From assembly GCA_020628475.1 (NCBI GenBank), contig JAHDFB010000018.1:1-51211 (forward strand): DNA of 51,211 nt. The letters are read 5' to 3'. A model generated the notes under the pieces. That model did no database searches and was not told the origin of the DNA. It saw only the letters and a list, made by a program, of their open reading frames with translations. Of this stretch, positions 36,104 to 45,800 are shown one piece after another (position 1 is the first letter of the stretch; the number at the start of each line of letters is the position of its first letter). This stretch comes from Saprospiraceae bacterium. GTDB lineage: Bacteria > Bacteroidota > Bacteroidia > Chitinophagales > Saprospiraceae. Made by a program: the position numbers and the translations under genes.

Positions 36104-36137
36104 AAAAGGACCATTCCAATCGGAATGGTCCTTTTTT
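36104..36137 (+). terminator. Intrinsic terminator of the ribosomal supercluster
   Basis: GGACCATTCC (36108-36117), loop AATC, GGAATGGTCC (36122-36131): a perfect 10-bp stem flanked by AAAA and TTTTTT, which extend the pairing. Because both flanks are A/T runs it can also end the convergent lipoprotein gene on the minus strand. Confidence 0.93.
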
Positions 36138-36168
36138 GTTTTGCACAGAAGGGTATTAAATAGAAGAT

Positions 36169-36564
36169 TTAGTTTAAATCGTCATTATCAAAACTAAATT
36201 CGCAATCTTCTCTTGAATTACGACCATCCTTGCTGCTGTTAATCCAATTTGAGTCATCCATGATATCAAGATCAAGTGTCTTACCATTAGTCATTATGAC
36301 TTGTATAGAATCAATTTCATCCAGACAAGTATAAGTTTCATCAACGAAAAATCCGATTCTATCTGAAAAGTAGATTTGAGTCTCAGATTGGGCTGGGATA
36401 GTATGAGTTCTACTATCATTTAGATTTGTAAATACGGTAATATCCATACTTTCATCTGAATTGTTGTAAATGGTTTTGGTAAATGTTGTTCCTCCCTCAC
36501 AGGACATAAAGGATATGATCATGATTAGGAAGGCATACTTGATGTTACAATTTGATTTAGTCAT
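36169..36564 (-). CDS. Small predicted lipoprotein
   Basis: 131 residues. The N-terminus contains a hydrophobic stretch (YAFLIMIISFMSC) with a lipobox Cys at residue 22. The rest is a small beta-rich domain (TFTKTIYNNSDESMDITVFT) with an acidic C-terminus. I recognise no family; the pattern of an Asn/Asp-rich strand repeat after a lipobox is common among Bacteroidota surface lipoproteins. It converges on the supercluster terminator and is divergent from the subtilase, 238 nt away. Function unknown. Confidence 0.65.
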   Translation of the reverse strand: MTKSNCNIKYAFLIMIISFMSCEGGTTFTKTIYNNSDESMDITVFTNLNDSRTHTIPAQSETQIYFSDRIGFFVDETYTCLDEIDSIQVIMTNGKTLDLDIMDDSNWINSSKDGRNSREDCEFSFDNDDLN

Positions 36565-36802
36565 AATTAATTTGTTTATTCTAAAACGAAGGAACAGCTC
36601 TTTTTATCGAGTTCACTTCAAGTAAATTTTATCTCTTGTCAGTAACACGTTAGAAGCGCAAAAAATGATCATCTGGTGCAACGGATACAGAAATAAATGA
36701 ATTGTAATTTTATTTTATTTATGCTGGACTTTATTCGCTATTTTATGTAGATTGCGTATTAATGTACTGAATAATTCACTTAATTCAATAATGTTATTTA
36801 CA

Positions 36803-38338
36803 ATGAAAAGATTTTACCATTTTTTATTTCTCTTTGGTCTGTCTCTTCTGGTCCTTTCTTGTTCTAAAGAACAAATAATCCAAGAGGATATTCAAAAAGA
36901 TGATTACACACTTGATGAAATTAAAGATTTAGTCGAAAAGGATTTACAACAAGGAAAAACCTTTGACTGGCGATCCCAAGAAACAGGGGTTATTTTTAGC
37001 GCAGCCATGTTATCAGATTCTATTTTTTCTATAGGATACACAATATCCAAAGATTTTGATTTAGAAAGCAAGATTCATACCATTGATTTACAATCCGATG
37101 CTTGGAAAGATGCCAAGGCGAAGGTGGAGCAGTTTATTTTGGAATATGAACGACAGACCTTAGGATCAGATATAACAATGCGTGATATCGCTCCTTTCGG
37201 AGATGTAGAACATTTCCCGCAAATTATTATTTCTTCTTCAAATCGAGCATTGATCGATGCTTTACGAGAACATGATTTAGTTCGATTTATAGAACCAATT
37301 GGATTTAGTATTACAGACTTTTATACATCGGATAGAAGTTCATCTGGTTGCAATGGAGATCCAAATTATAATATACATACGGATGATTATACGGTTGTAA
37401 GTCCTACAGCAAAAGTTCCATGGAATTTCTACAATCATCAGATCGATCAGGCTTGGAATAGTAGTTCGAAGGGTGATAATGTTAAAATCTGTGTGATTGA
37501 TACTGGTGCTAGTGATGATCAGGATAATTTGGGCGATCAATTTAATAGCGGAAATAGTAATAACAGAACGATTGAGAAATACAGCACTAAATATTCTGGT
37601 AGTTGGTGGTGGAGATCTTTGGATTCTCCGGATGATCCTTGTGGCCACGGAACGAGTATGTCTGGTTTAGCTGCTGGACCATGGAGTAATGATGGCAATA
37701 GTGTGGGTACCGCTTATCAGTCTGACCTTATGTCTATTCGTGCTGTTTCGGATGTGATCATTTCTAATTCTGATGAGCGAGCGGGTGTGCGAGATGCTCT
37801 GTATCTTGCTGGAAATGACAGCGCTGTAAAAATTATTAGTATGTCTATAGGTACGCCGTTTTATAGTTCAACAGTGGCCGATGGTATTATATATGCCTAT
37901 AATCAACAAAAGATGATTTTTGCGGCAGCAGGTACTTCTTTGTCATGGACAAATTGGTATCCAGTTATTTTCCCGGCAAATATGAGTCAGGCACATGCTA
38001 TTACTGGTGTACAAGATGGAGCTAATCTGGAAGAGTGTGAAACTTGTCATACGGGTGATGAGGTTGATTTTGTTTTAGTGATGGAACGTCATTTTGATGA
38101 TGAACGTAACTCTATTGGTTTGGCTCGTTATAGTAATCAACCAAAGTATGTGGGTGGTTCTTCCGCAGCTACTGCAACGGTAGCAGGTATAGCAGCCTTA
38201 GTATGGGGTGAAAATCTAAATGCTACTAGAGCTCAGATTTTGACAGCATTGCAACAGGCTTCGGATATTTATCCAAATCGAGACGATGATTTCGGTTGGG
38301 GTAAGATTAATGCAGAATTAGCAGTGGATAATTTATAA
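36803..38338 (+). CDS. Subtilisin-like (S8) serine protease lipoprotein
   Basis: 511 residues from the ATG at 36803, chosen because MKRFYHFLFLFGLSLLVLSC is a proper lipoprotein signal (Cys20); the earlier ATG adds 17 residues before it. An inhibitor-like propeptide region comes first. The S8 catalytic domain has Asp233 (VIDTGA), His282 (CGHGTSMSG) and Ser454 (GGSSAATATVAG). The oxyanion-hole Asn found in most subtilases is replaced: AAAGT (Thr378) instead of AAGN. The Pro after the catalytic Ser (GTSMATP) is also missing. It is anchored outside the cytoplasm. A strong terminator follows at once. An active protease is likely but not certain. Confidence 0.88.
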   Translation: MKRFYHFLFLFGLSLLVLSCSKEQIIQEDIQKDDYTLDEIKDLVEKDLQQGKTFDWRSQETGVIFSAAMLSDSIFSIGYTISKDFDLESKIHTIDLQSDAWKDAKAKVEQFILEYERQTLGSDITMRDIAPFGDVEHFPQIIISSSNRALIDALREHDLVRFIEPIGFSITDFYTSDRSSSGCNGDPNYNIHTDDYTVVSPTAKVPWNFYNHQIDQAWNSSSKGDNVKICVIDTGASDDQDNLGDQFNSGNSNNRTIEKYSTKYSGSWWWRSLDSPDDPCGHGTSMSGLAAGPWSNDGNSVGTAYQSDLMSIRAVSDVIISNSDERAGVRDALYLAGNDSAVKIISMSIGTPFYSSTVADGIIYAYNQQKMIFAAAGTSLSWTNWYPVIFPANMSQAHAITGVQDGANLEECETCHTGDEVDFVLVMERHFDDERNSIGLARYSNQPKYVGGSSAATATVAGIAALVWGENLNATRAQILTALQQASDIYPNRDDDFGWGKINAELAVDNL

Positions 38339-38344
38339 AAAAAG

Positions 38345-38378
38345 AACACCCGTTATGATTCAGATAACGGGTGTTTTT
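38345..38378 (+). terminator. Intrinsic terminator after the subtilase gene
   Basis: AACACCCGTTAT (38345-38356), 7-nt loop, ATAACGGGTGTT (38364-38375), then TTT: a perfect 12-bp stem with a T run. It begins 6 nt after the stop codon. Confidence 0.92.
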
Positions 38379-38604
38379 GATTGCAACACAACCAAGTTGG
38401 GGTGTTATAACTTTTAAGGCGGAGCATTTGAACTTTTTCAAATAGGCCTTGATAAAATACTTACATTTAATAGAGCCCATTCGTTAGGAATTCGCTGCCG
38501 AAACAATATGTTCTGCTTTTAGAATTAAACTGTTCTTGTATAGCTCGTTTTGCATCTTTTATGGATGTGTCCAAGCTGTTGCTTACTTTTTAGTAAATTT
38601 AGAC

Positions 38605-40374
38605 ATGTTATTTTCTAAGCTTCATCAACTCATTTATTTTCAACAAGAACGCTATCCTGCTAAAAATGCGTTTAATCATAAGATTTTGGGTAGGTGGGAG
38701 GCTCGATCTACCGATCATTTTATCGTCCAGATGAATGAATTGTCGACCGGACTCCTTCAATTGAATGTGCAGCCAGGAGAAAAGATTGGTATTTTCTGTA
38801 GTCATGGTTCTCCAGAATGGATGATTATTGATATGGCTTGTCTGGAAATAGGATTGGTAACCGTCCCGCTAAATACCAATTATTCGGATCATGAATTGGC
38901 ATTGATCATACAGGAAGTAGAATTGAGTTATTGTTTTGTCAATGAGGATCTATTGGCAGATCGCCTCGCAACAGCTGGCTTTGATCTTGATCAGGTGATC
39001 AGTTTTGGGAATAGTATTCGTTATCAATCTTGGAACGATGTGCGTGTTCGAAAAGAAGATATTGATCGAAGGGCCATTGAAAATCGATCTACTCTGATTG
39101 ATGAACACGATCTGGCTACGATTATTTACACTTCTGGATCTACGGGAAATCCTAAAGGTGTGATGCTCTCTCATAGAAATATTATCAGTAATATAAAATC
39201 CATTATTACCTTGATTCCCGTCAATTATAAGGATCGTGTTGCGAGTTTTCTACCTCTGAGTCACATCTTTGAACGGATGGTTTTATATACTTATATGGCC
39301 GTAGGAGCACGTATTCATTTTATAGATCAGCCAAAGGATTTGATCAAATATATGCAGGAAATCAAGCCGCACTATGTAAGTTCTGTTCCGAGGATTTTGG
39401 AACGTGTATATAATGAGATCAATGTGCGCGTCAAGAAATCGAATCCGGTATATCGTAAAATTGTTCGTTTGGCTTTAGCGGCTGGTGAAAGAGATCAAGC
39501 GAAAGGGATTCACAAGTTTCTCAATCCTATTTATTTAAAATTAGCAGATTTACTGGTTTATCGCCGATGGAGAAAAATAATGGGTGGACAATTAAAAGGC
39601 ATCGTCGTTGGAGCGGCTTCGATGCAAGCCCATATTGCCCGACTGTATACTCGAGCAGGAATTCCAGTCAAAGAGGGCTATGGATTAACGGAGACAAGCC
39701 CGGCTGTTTCTTTTAATCGATTTGAACCAGGTGGCACCAAGTTTGGCACTGTCGGGATTCCAATTCCCGGAATAGAAGTGAAAATTATAGAAGACGACCA
39801 ATCTGGGGTTGGTGAGATTGCAGTACGAGGACCAAATGTTATGTTGGGATATTACAAAAACGAAGCCTTAACTGCTACTAAAATCGATGATCAAGGATGG
39901 TTTTATACAGGAGATATTGGGCAATTTGTTGATGGACGTTTCCTGAGTATTACCGAACGCAAGAAAAACATTTTTAAGACCTCGAGTGGTCAGTATGTCT
40001 ATCCTCAGAAAATTGAGCAAATCTTAAAAAATCAAGACGCCATCGATCAATGTATGGTAATAGGTTTCCAGAAAGCCTACGTTTCAGCCTTGATTATTCC
40101 TGATTTTAAATTCCTGAAATCTTGGTGTAAGGAGCAAGGCATTCATTGGACTGCGGATCTGTATATGGTCGAGAATGATCGAGTTAAAGCATATTATCAA
40201 GATATCATTAAAACAGTGAATGACTCTTTGAAAAATTATGAAAAGGTCAAAGCGCATCATCTTCTATCCGAAGAATGGTCGATCGAGACAGAGGAATACA
40301 CACCAACATTAAAATTGAAGCGTAGCAAGATTTTGGATAAATACGCTAGTCAAATAGCGAAGATGTATGCTTGA
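38605..40374 (+). CDS. Long-chain acyl-CoA synthetase (AMP-forming)
   Basis: 589 residues from the ATG at 38605. The upstream in-frame ATG adds 23 residues unlike the family start, so the shorter form is preferred. Adenylate-forming enzyme that activates fatty acids to acyl-CoA. Motifs: P-loop YTSGSTGNPKGVMLSH, EGYGLTETSPAVSFNR, adenylate loop WFYTGDIG and hinge ITERKKNIFKTSSGQYVYPQ. The length and the long central insertion (residues about 230-300) fit the FAA1/FadD15 branch. Its stop overlaps the next gene by 8 nt. Chain length specificity is not readable. Confidence 0.92.
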   Translation: MLFSKLHQLIYFQQERYPAKNAFNHKILGRWEARSTDHFIVQMNELSTGLLQLNVQPGEKIGIFCSHGSPEWMIIDMACLEIGLVTVPLNTNYSDHELALIIQEVELSYCFVNEDLLADRLATAGFDLDQVISFGNSIRYQSWNDVRVRKEDIDRRAIENRSTLIDEHDLATIIYTSGSTGNPKGVMLSHRNIISNIKSIITLIPVNYKDRVASFLPLSHIFERMVLYTYMAVGARIHFIDQPKDLIKYMQEIKPHYVSSVPRILERVYNEINVRVKKSNPVYRKIVRLALAAGERDQAKGIHKFLNPIYLKLADLLVYRRWRKIMGGQLKGIVVGAASMQAHIARLYTRAGIPVKEGYGLTETSPAVSFNRFEPGGTKFGTVGIPIPGIEVKIIEDDQSGVGEIAVRGPNVMLGYYKNEALTATKIDDQGWFYTGDIGQFVDGRFLSITERKKNIFKTSSGQYVYPQKIEQILKNQDAIDQCMVIGFQKAYVSALIIPDFKFLKSWCKEQGIHWTADLYMVENDRVKAYYQDIIKTVNDSLKNYEKVKAHHLLSEEWSIETEEYTPTLKLKRSKILDKYASQIAKMYA

Positions 40375-40780
40375 TATGAAGGAATCCCATGAAGCTTTGA
40401 ATGATCTAATCCATCAATTTTACGCTGTATTTGATAACCGTATGAAAACGATTTATGTAGAGGATATGAATGAACTTTGCATAGATCAGGTTCGGTTTAT
40501 CAAAAAATCTAATGACATCGAAAGCTTCGATAAAGTTGGTTTTATGCAACCGAGAGTAGCGTTGTTAAACGGAGGCGAGTTGATTGATTTCCATGAATAC
40601 GAAGTCTTCGAACATACGATTATTCATCAGGACATTGCTTGTCGTCATTCTAAATATGTCAAAAAGGGTTTATATCACGGCGCCCCTTATGAGGGATCTG
40701 GTACTAAAATGTTTCACTTTGTTCGGACTGCGAAAGGTTGGAGGATAAGTTCTATGATCTGGCAAGATGATGAAGCTTAA
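40367..40780 (+). CDS. SnoaL/NTF2-like small protein
   Basis: 137 residues. Begins MLDMKESHEALNDLIHQFYA and ends with FHFVRTAKGWRISSMIWQDD, the closing strand pair of NTF2-like and DUF4440-type proteins. The first ATG overlaps the synthetase stop (ATGCTTGA), consistent with coupled translation; an ATG three codons further on is an alternative. Association with acyl-CoA metabolism is suggested only by coupling. The ligand is unknown. Confidence 0.65.
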   Translation: MLDMKESHEALNDLIHQFYAVFDNRMKTIYVEDMNELCIDQVRFIKKSNDIESFDKVGFMQPRVALLNGGELIDFHEYEVFEHTIIHQDIACRHSKYVKKGLYHGAPYEGSGTKMFHFVRTAKGWRISSMIWQDDEA

Positions 40781-40800
40781 GCGACAAGGATAGGAAGTGC

Positions 40801-40890
40801 CCCGAAGGGGTCCCGATAGCGCGTAGCGCAGGAGGGATGACCTTAGGGAAACACTGGATAGCCTGGCCGTCGCCCATGTCTCATTTAGAC
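40801..40890. repeat. GC-rich REP-like repeat block
   Basis: Contains CCCCGAAGGGG, then GGTCCCGA, a variable middle with GCGCGTAGCGC, and GGAGGGATG (40809-40839). The conserved 8-mer and 9-mer are the same as in the element at 16935-16957 (other strand). GC content stands out from the AT-rich flanks. The rest of the 239-nt gap up to the next gene shows nothing else I can name. Confidence 0.65.
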
Positions 40891-41019
40891 AAACGCTTAT
40901 CAATAAAAGCAGGTCTATATTGAATACATTATAGGCTGGGACTATCTTGCAGCCAACCCTTTTACTATTTAAATCGTCCTTAGTTCTGTAAATGATCTAC
41001 TGACCAATCTTTAAAATCA

Positions 41020-42705
41020 ATGAAAAGCCATTTTATCTATTCTACAATCTTGTGTTATTTTTTAGTCTTTCTTCCGTTCGCCTTGACTTCTCAGAGTTTA
41101 GAATTTCTGGATAAATCAACTTCGGAGGATATCTTTACCACACATGATTTTCATGCAAGTACTTATCACGACGGCTTTTTTTATTTGGCTGGAGAGTTTT
41201 GGAAAGATATTTCCTTTCAAAATTTCAGTCTTTCTTTACCTGCTGGTGTCGATGATGAAAAACATGCCTTTATACTGAAATTAAATGATGTCGGTCAAGT
41301 AGAAGATTTATGGCATTTTGAGAGTGATTCTTATGTGCGGATCAATCAAATGGAAGTGGATCCTAGTACGAATATGTTGACGATTGTCGGACAATTTCGT
41401 GAAAGTTTGGTTTACCAGGACACTAGTCTTAACACGGATTATGGTGGAGAGGGATTTATCATGAATATGGATTTGAACGGTGGCTTAAATTGGACTAAAT
41501 CATTGCATACGAAGAGTCCTACATCTTTTTCCAGTGCTGAGGGTATGGCCTTAGATCAATCCGGAAATATTTTTGTTGGTTTCGAAATTTTCGGAGAGGT
41601 GGAATTAGACGGGGAGCTATTTATTGTTGACGAATCTATGAGTGGTGCATTGATCACTAAATTGACGCCAGAAGGAATGGTTCTGCAATCTCAACAATGG
41701 TTTGGAAACATGTTTGAAAATATCATTGATATTACGGATGTATTGGTGAATAGTGACAATGCGCTTATTGTAACAGGCGGGTTTTCTGGTGAAATGAAAG
41801 TAGGTGAAACAATGATTGGTAGCGAATCGCCATATATTCAAGCTTTTGTCATGCAACAAAGTAATCAGCTAGAAATGAACTGGGCGAAGCAATATGAGGG
41901 AAGCAATTCATTGGTCAATTGTGCAACGTTTTACGAAGATCGCTTGATGCTATCGGTACAATACAGAGATTATTTCAAATTTGATGATCAAGAAATTACT
42001 GGAAGCGGTTCTTGGGGTGATCTGGCCCTGTTAGAGATAGATGATGATGGTCAAGCTAGTTTGTTTCAACATTTAATGCTGAATCAAAATGGAGGTTCCA
42101 AGGGCGTATACGGTATTGATTTGATTCCTTATAGAGACATGTTGTATGTAGGTGGTATGTATCAAGGAGCTGTCGAGTCTGAGGAAGGTATTGTATTAGA
42201 GAATCCTGGAAATTCGAGCTTTCAGTTGGCTTTTATTCTTGCCATAGATGATCAAGGAGCGATTCAGGATATATATAACTTTCATGGTTCCATAGGGCCA
42301 AGCCGAATCAGGACGCTGGCATCTTCTGCAAGTCGATTGCTGTTTTCAGGAGAATTTTTTACTCAAATTGCTTTGGAAGGAGAAATCCTTCAGACCACGA
42401 ATTCAACATTATTTTATGGGGCCTTTTACGATGCTATATTTAGCCATGTTGATCCGACGGTTGCTAACAGTACATATTGCATTGAAAAGTATAGCCCATT
42501 GGTGTATCAAGAGTTGTTTTTTCAGAGCCACGAAAGTATTCAGGGCATTCGATTGATGGATGCTTCTGGTAACACGCTTCGAAGCCTTTCGTCATCAAAA
42601 TTGCTCCATCCATACATCGATGTTTCCCATCTACCTACTGGAATATATTTTGCTCAAGTACGATGTGATCAAGGCATTGAAACATTCAAGTTTGTGAAGC
42701 AGTAA
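41020..42705 (+). CDS. Secreted T9SS-sorted beta-propeller-like protein
   Basis: 561 residues. Signal peptide of about 24 residues (FLVFLPFALTSQS). The body is a run of beta-strand repeats that pair 'I/FVxG.F' and 'DxxGxx...W' phrases (LTIVGQFRESLVYQDTSL, DLNGGLNWTKSL, LIVTGGFSGEMKVGE), as in SBBP/WD-like propellers. The last 75 residues are a type IX sorting domain: IQGIRLMDASGNTLRSL and DVSHLPTGIYFAQVRCDQG, ending in KFVKQ. It is exported by T9SS to the cell surface or medium. There are many aspartates but no identifiable catalytic site. Function unknown; monocistronic. Confidence 0.85.
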   Translation: MKSHFIYSTILCYFLVFLPFALTSQSLEFLDKSTSEDIFTTHDFHASTYHDGFFYLAGEFWKDISFQNFSLSLPAGVDDEKHAFILKLNDVGQVEDLWHFESDSYVRINQMEVDPSTNMLTIVGQFRESLVYQDTSLNTDYGGEGFIMNMDLNGGLNWTKSLHTKSPTSFSSAEGMALDQSGNIFVGFEIFGEVELDGELFIVDESMSGALITKLTPEGMVLQSQQWFGNMFENIIDITDVLVNSDNALIVTGGFSGEMKVGETMIGSESPYIQAFVMQQSNQLEMNWAKQYEGSNSLVNCATFYEDRLMLSVQYRDYFKFDDQEITGSGSWGDLALLEIDDDGQASLFQHLMLNQNGGSKGVYGIDLIPYRDMLYVGGMYQGAVESEEGIVLENPGNSSFQLAFILAIDDQGAIQDIYNFHGSIGPSRIRTLASSASRLLFSGEFFTQIALEGEILQTTNSTLFYGAFYDAIFSHVDPTVANSTYCIEKYSPLVYQELFFQSHESIQGIRLMDASGNTLRSLSSSKLLHPYIDVSHLPTGIYFAQVRCDQGIETFKFVKQ

Positions 42706-42873
42706 TAAAATATAGTTCATTCGTGTCGGCCACATTGTTATATGGAGCTATAGTTCCTCTTGATGAAAAATAGGGTATAACTACCTATCCGATATTCCGG
42801 CTAATGTCCATTTATAGTTTTATATTTAAGGAACCTCAAAATCGTTCCGACCTAGGAACAAAAACTAAATACA

Positions 42874-45800
42874 ATGAAAACATTAGTCATTTATGGCAAG
42901 GAATTGCCCTTGGATGGTTCCAGCTATTCTATTGATGGAAGTGAAGCAACGCTGGTACAATCGGTACAACCGGTTAGCTCTACCAGATCGAATCTATCTG
43001 CCCTACCATTGAATATTGAAAACCCCGAAGACATCGTCAATTTGGTATTCGATAATGATACAGAATGGATTGGTGCTGCCATGGATATTCCGTCCTTATT
43101 TCCACAAGAGCAAACCCGATCTGTTGCCAGCAATGATTTTTTAATTCCGTACTCTTTTCAAGAAGCTAGTGTTCGTGGAGGTTTTGTAGACCTCGTATTG
43201 AAAACGGTGAATGTATTTCGCATTAATAAAGCTTTGGGTAAAGAAGCGGCAGGTACGATTGCTGAAAAAATTGATCGTCATAACGTCGCCAAACCTGGCT
43301 TATATCGAATGAATGCAGATTTCGAATTGAAAGAGGTGGCAGATCCTTCATTACGGTTTAACTCGGCACTGTTATTTATTCATGGTACCATTTCAAGTAC
43401 CAAAGGGAGTTTTGGAAATATCATTGTGGAACCGGATGCATCTGGTAAGAAAAAATTATCGTCCGTTAGTGCAGCCTTAAAAGAGCAGTTAGAAAAATCC
43501 TTTACGGGTTTTGATCAAATTTTGACATTGGAACATTGGACCTTGACAAAACACCCGATTTATAATGCCATTCAGGTTTTACAAGGATTGCCAGAAGGGG
43601 TTGAATTGGATATTATATCGCATTCCAGAGGTGGATTGGTGTCGGATATTTTGGCGAAATGTGATAAAAGAAATGAGCATATTGGATTTCAGCCTTGGGA
43701 ATTGTCTAAGTTGAAAAAGTCGCAACGGGCTGTATTCGAATTGGCTGATCAATTGAATCAAATTGCCAACCGAAAGTTGATCAAGGTCAACCATCAATTG
43801 CGTATCGCATGCCCAGCTAATGGTACCATGATTTTATCCAAGCGCATTGATTATTTCTTCAATGGGATGCTATTCGCAATTGGTAAGGCATTGGGTGGCA
43901 CACTGAATCCGTTTTATAAGGTGCAGAAGGGCTTTTTTATGGAATTTATTCGTTCCAAGGCCAATGTGGATGTGCTTCCAGGTTTAGAAGCCATGACACC
44001 ACATTCGATGATGCCGACCTTGCTCAATAATCCGTCCATCAGTGCACAGAGTAAATTATACGTTATCAAAGGTGCAGCGAATCGAGGGGGTATTGGGAAG
44101 AATATCTTACGATTGATCAGTAAGGCAATTTTTGGTCAAGCCAATGATTTTGTCGTGGATACGCCCAGTATGATGCGTGGCATACAACATAAGGATCGAT
44201 TTTATTTTACGGCTCCAAATGATGCTGGAGAAAGTGTACATCACTTCAATTACTTTTTTAATAAAAGTACGAAATCAGCGCTTTTTCAATTTTTGAAGGA
44301 TCCGGCTTCGGCCAATATGTTTGTCCAATTTCCAGCATTGGAAAAAGAAAACTTACAAAGCTTTAATCGAGGATTTAGAAGTATTCCTGTTGGAAGTGAA
44401 GTATCGGCAAAACCATTGGTTTTATTAATTCCAGGAATGATGCGAACCCATCTGTTCAAGGGTAAGCGAAAAGTTTGGTTCAACGATGAGGCATTGTTGA
44501 ACGGTTCGTTTGTACAGGACCTAAAAATGGATGAAGATAATGTACTTGTTCCTGAATCGATTCTTCATTTCCATTACAACGATATCAAGATCAAACTGGA
44601 AGAGAAATATAAGGTCATTAGTTTTCCTTATGATTGGAGATTACCCTTGCATGAGAATGCTGTCTTATTAAAGGAACGTATTCAGGAGATAATGGATAAT
44701 CAAACATCCTGTCGGATTCTCGCCCATGAAACAGGTGGTTTGCTGATAAAGCATATCATGATGGACTTTCCTGATTTCTGGAAAGAGTATATTCAAATGC
44801 GGCACTCGAAGGTCCTATTCATGGCCACTCCATGGAATGGAACCTACCGAATTGTCCAAGATATCATGGGAGAATCGGATCGAGTCAATCAATTGGCGAG
44901 TATCGATACGATCAATTCGAAACATGATTTGATAGAGATCTATCAGGGTTTCAAAGGTATGATGGATTTGATGCCATTGAATAATATTGATTTCCAACGA
45001 AAAGATTGGTGGGCTACATTCCGAGAGGAAGTTGGCCTTCAGGATGCATTGCCTCCTTTGTTCAAATATCAACTCGAGAGCTTGGTGGATTATGCACAAA
45101 AATCTTCGAGAACAAGTTTTGATTTTACCAATTGTTATTACATCGCTGGTTATGATCTTCGGACGGTCAGTAAAATGGAAAAAGAATCGCACAATTTTGG
45201 AGAATCTGTACGATGGATTTATTCAGAAAAGGGCGATGGACTCTCTACTTGGAAAGAGGCGATTCCAGAAGAATTTCCAAAAGATAATGTTTATCTAGGC
45301 TTGGCAAATCACAGTTCTTTATTGAATGATGAAAAAATTCAGACGGCGATTCTAGATATTTTAGACAATGCCTCTAAAACCGATGTTCTTTATCATATCG
45401 ATCCGGATGATGTAGAATTACCGAGTGAATTACATAAATACAAGGCGAATTCAAAAGAGTTGATTTCTTCAGCGGATTTGATTTTTTCCAACCAACTCAA
45501 TGAGTTTACAATGGATGGTCAGAAATCGGATCAATTGCGCGTTGATGTAGTACATGGTGATTTAAGAATGGCAAAATATCCAGTATTATTAGGTCATTTT
45601 GCACATGATGGTTTGGTGAGTGCGGAAGGAGCCATGGACCGAGCCTTAAAAGGCAAATTATCCGATCGACATGAAATCGGGCGTTATCCACAAGAGTCAC
45701 ATGATTCGGAAATCGTCATTATTAAAAATAATTACCCGGCGGGTGCGATTGTCGTTGGTCTCGGAGATAATACTAAATTGACTTCATTCATTCTTCGTAA

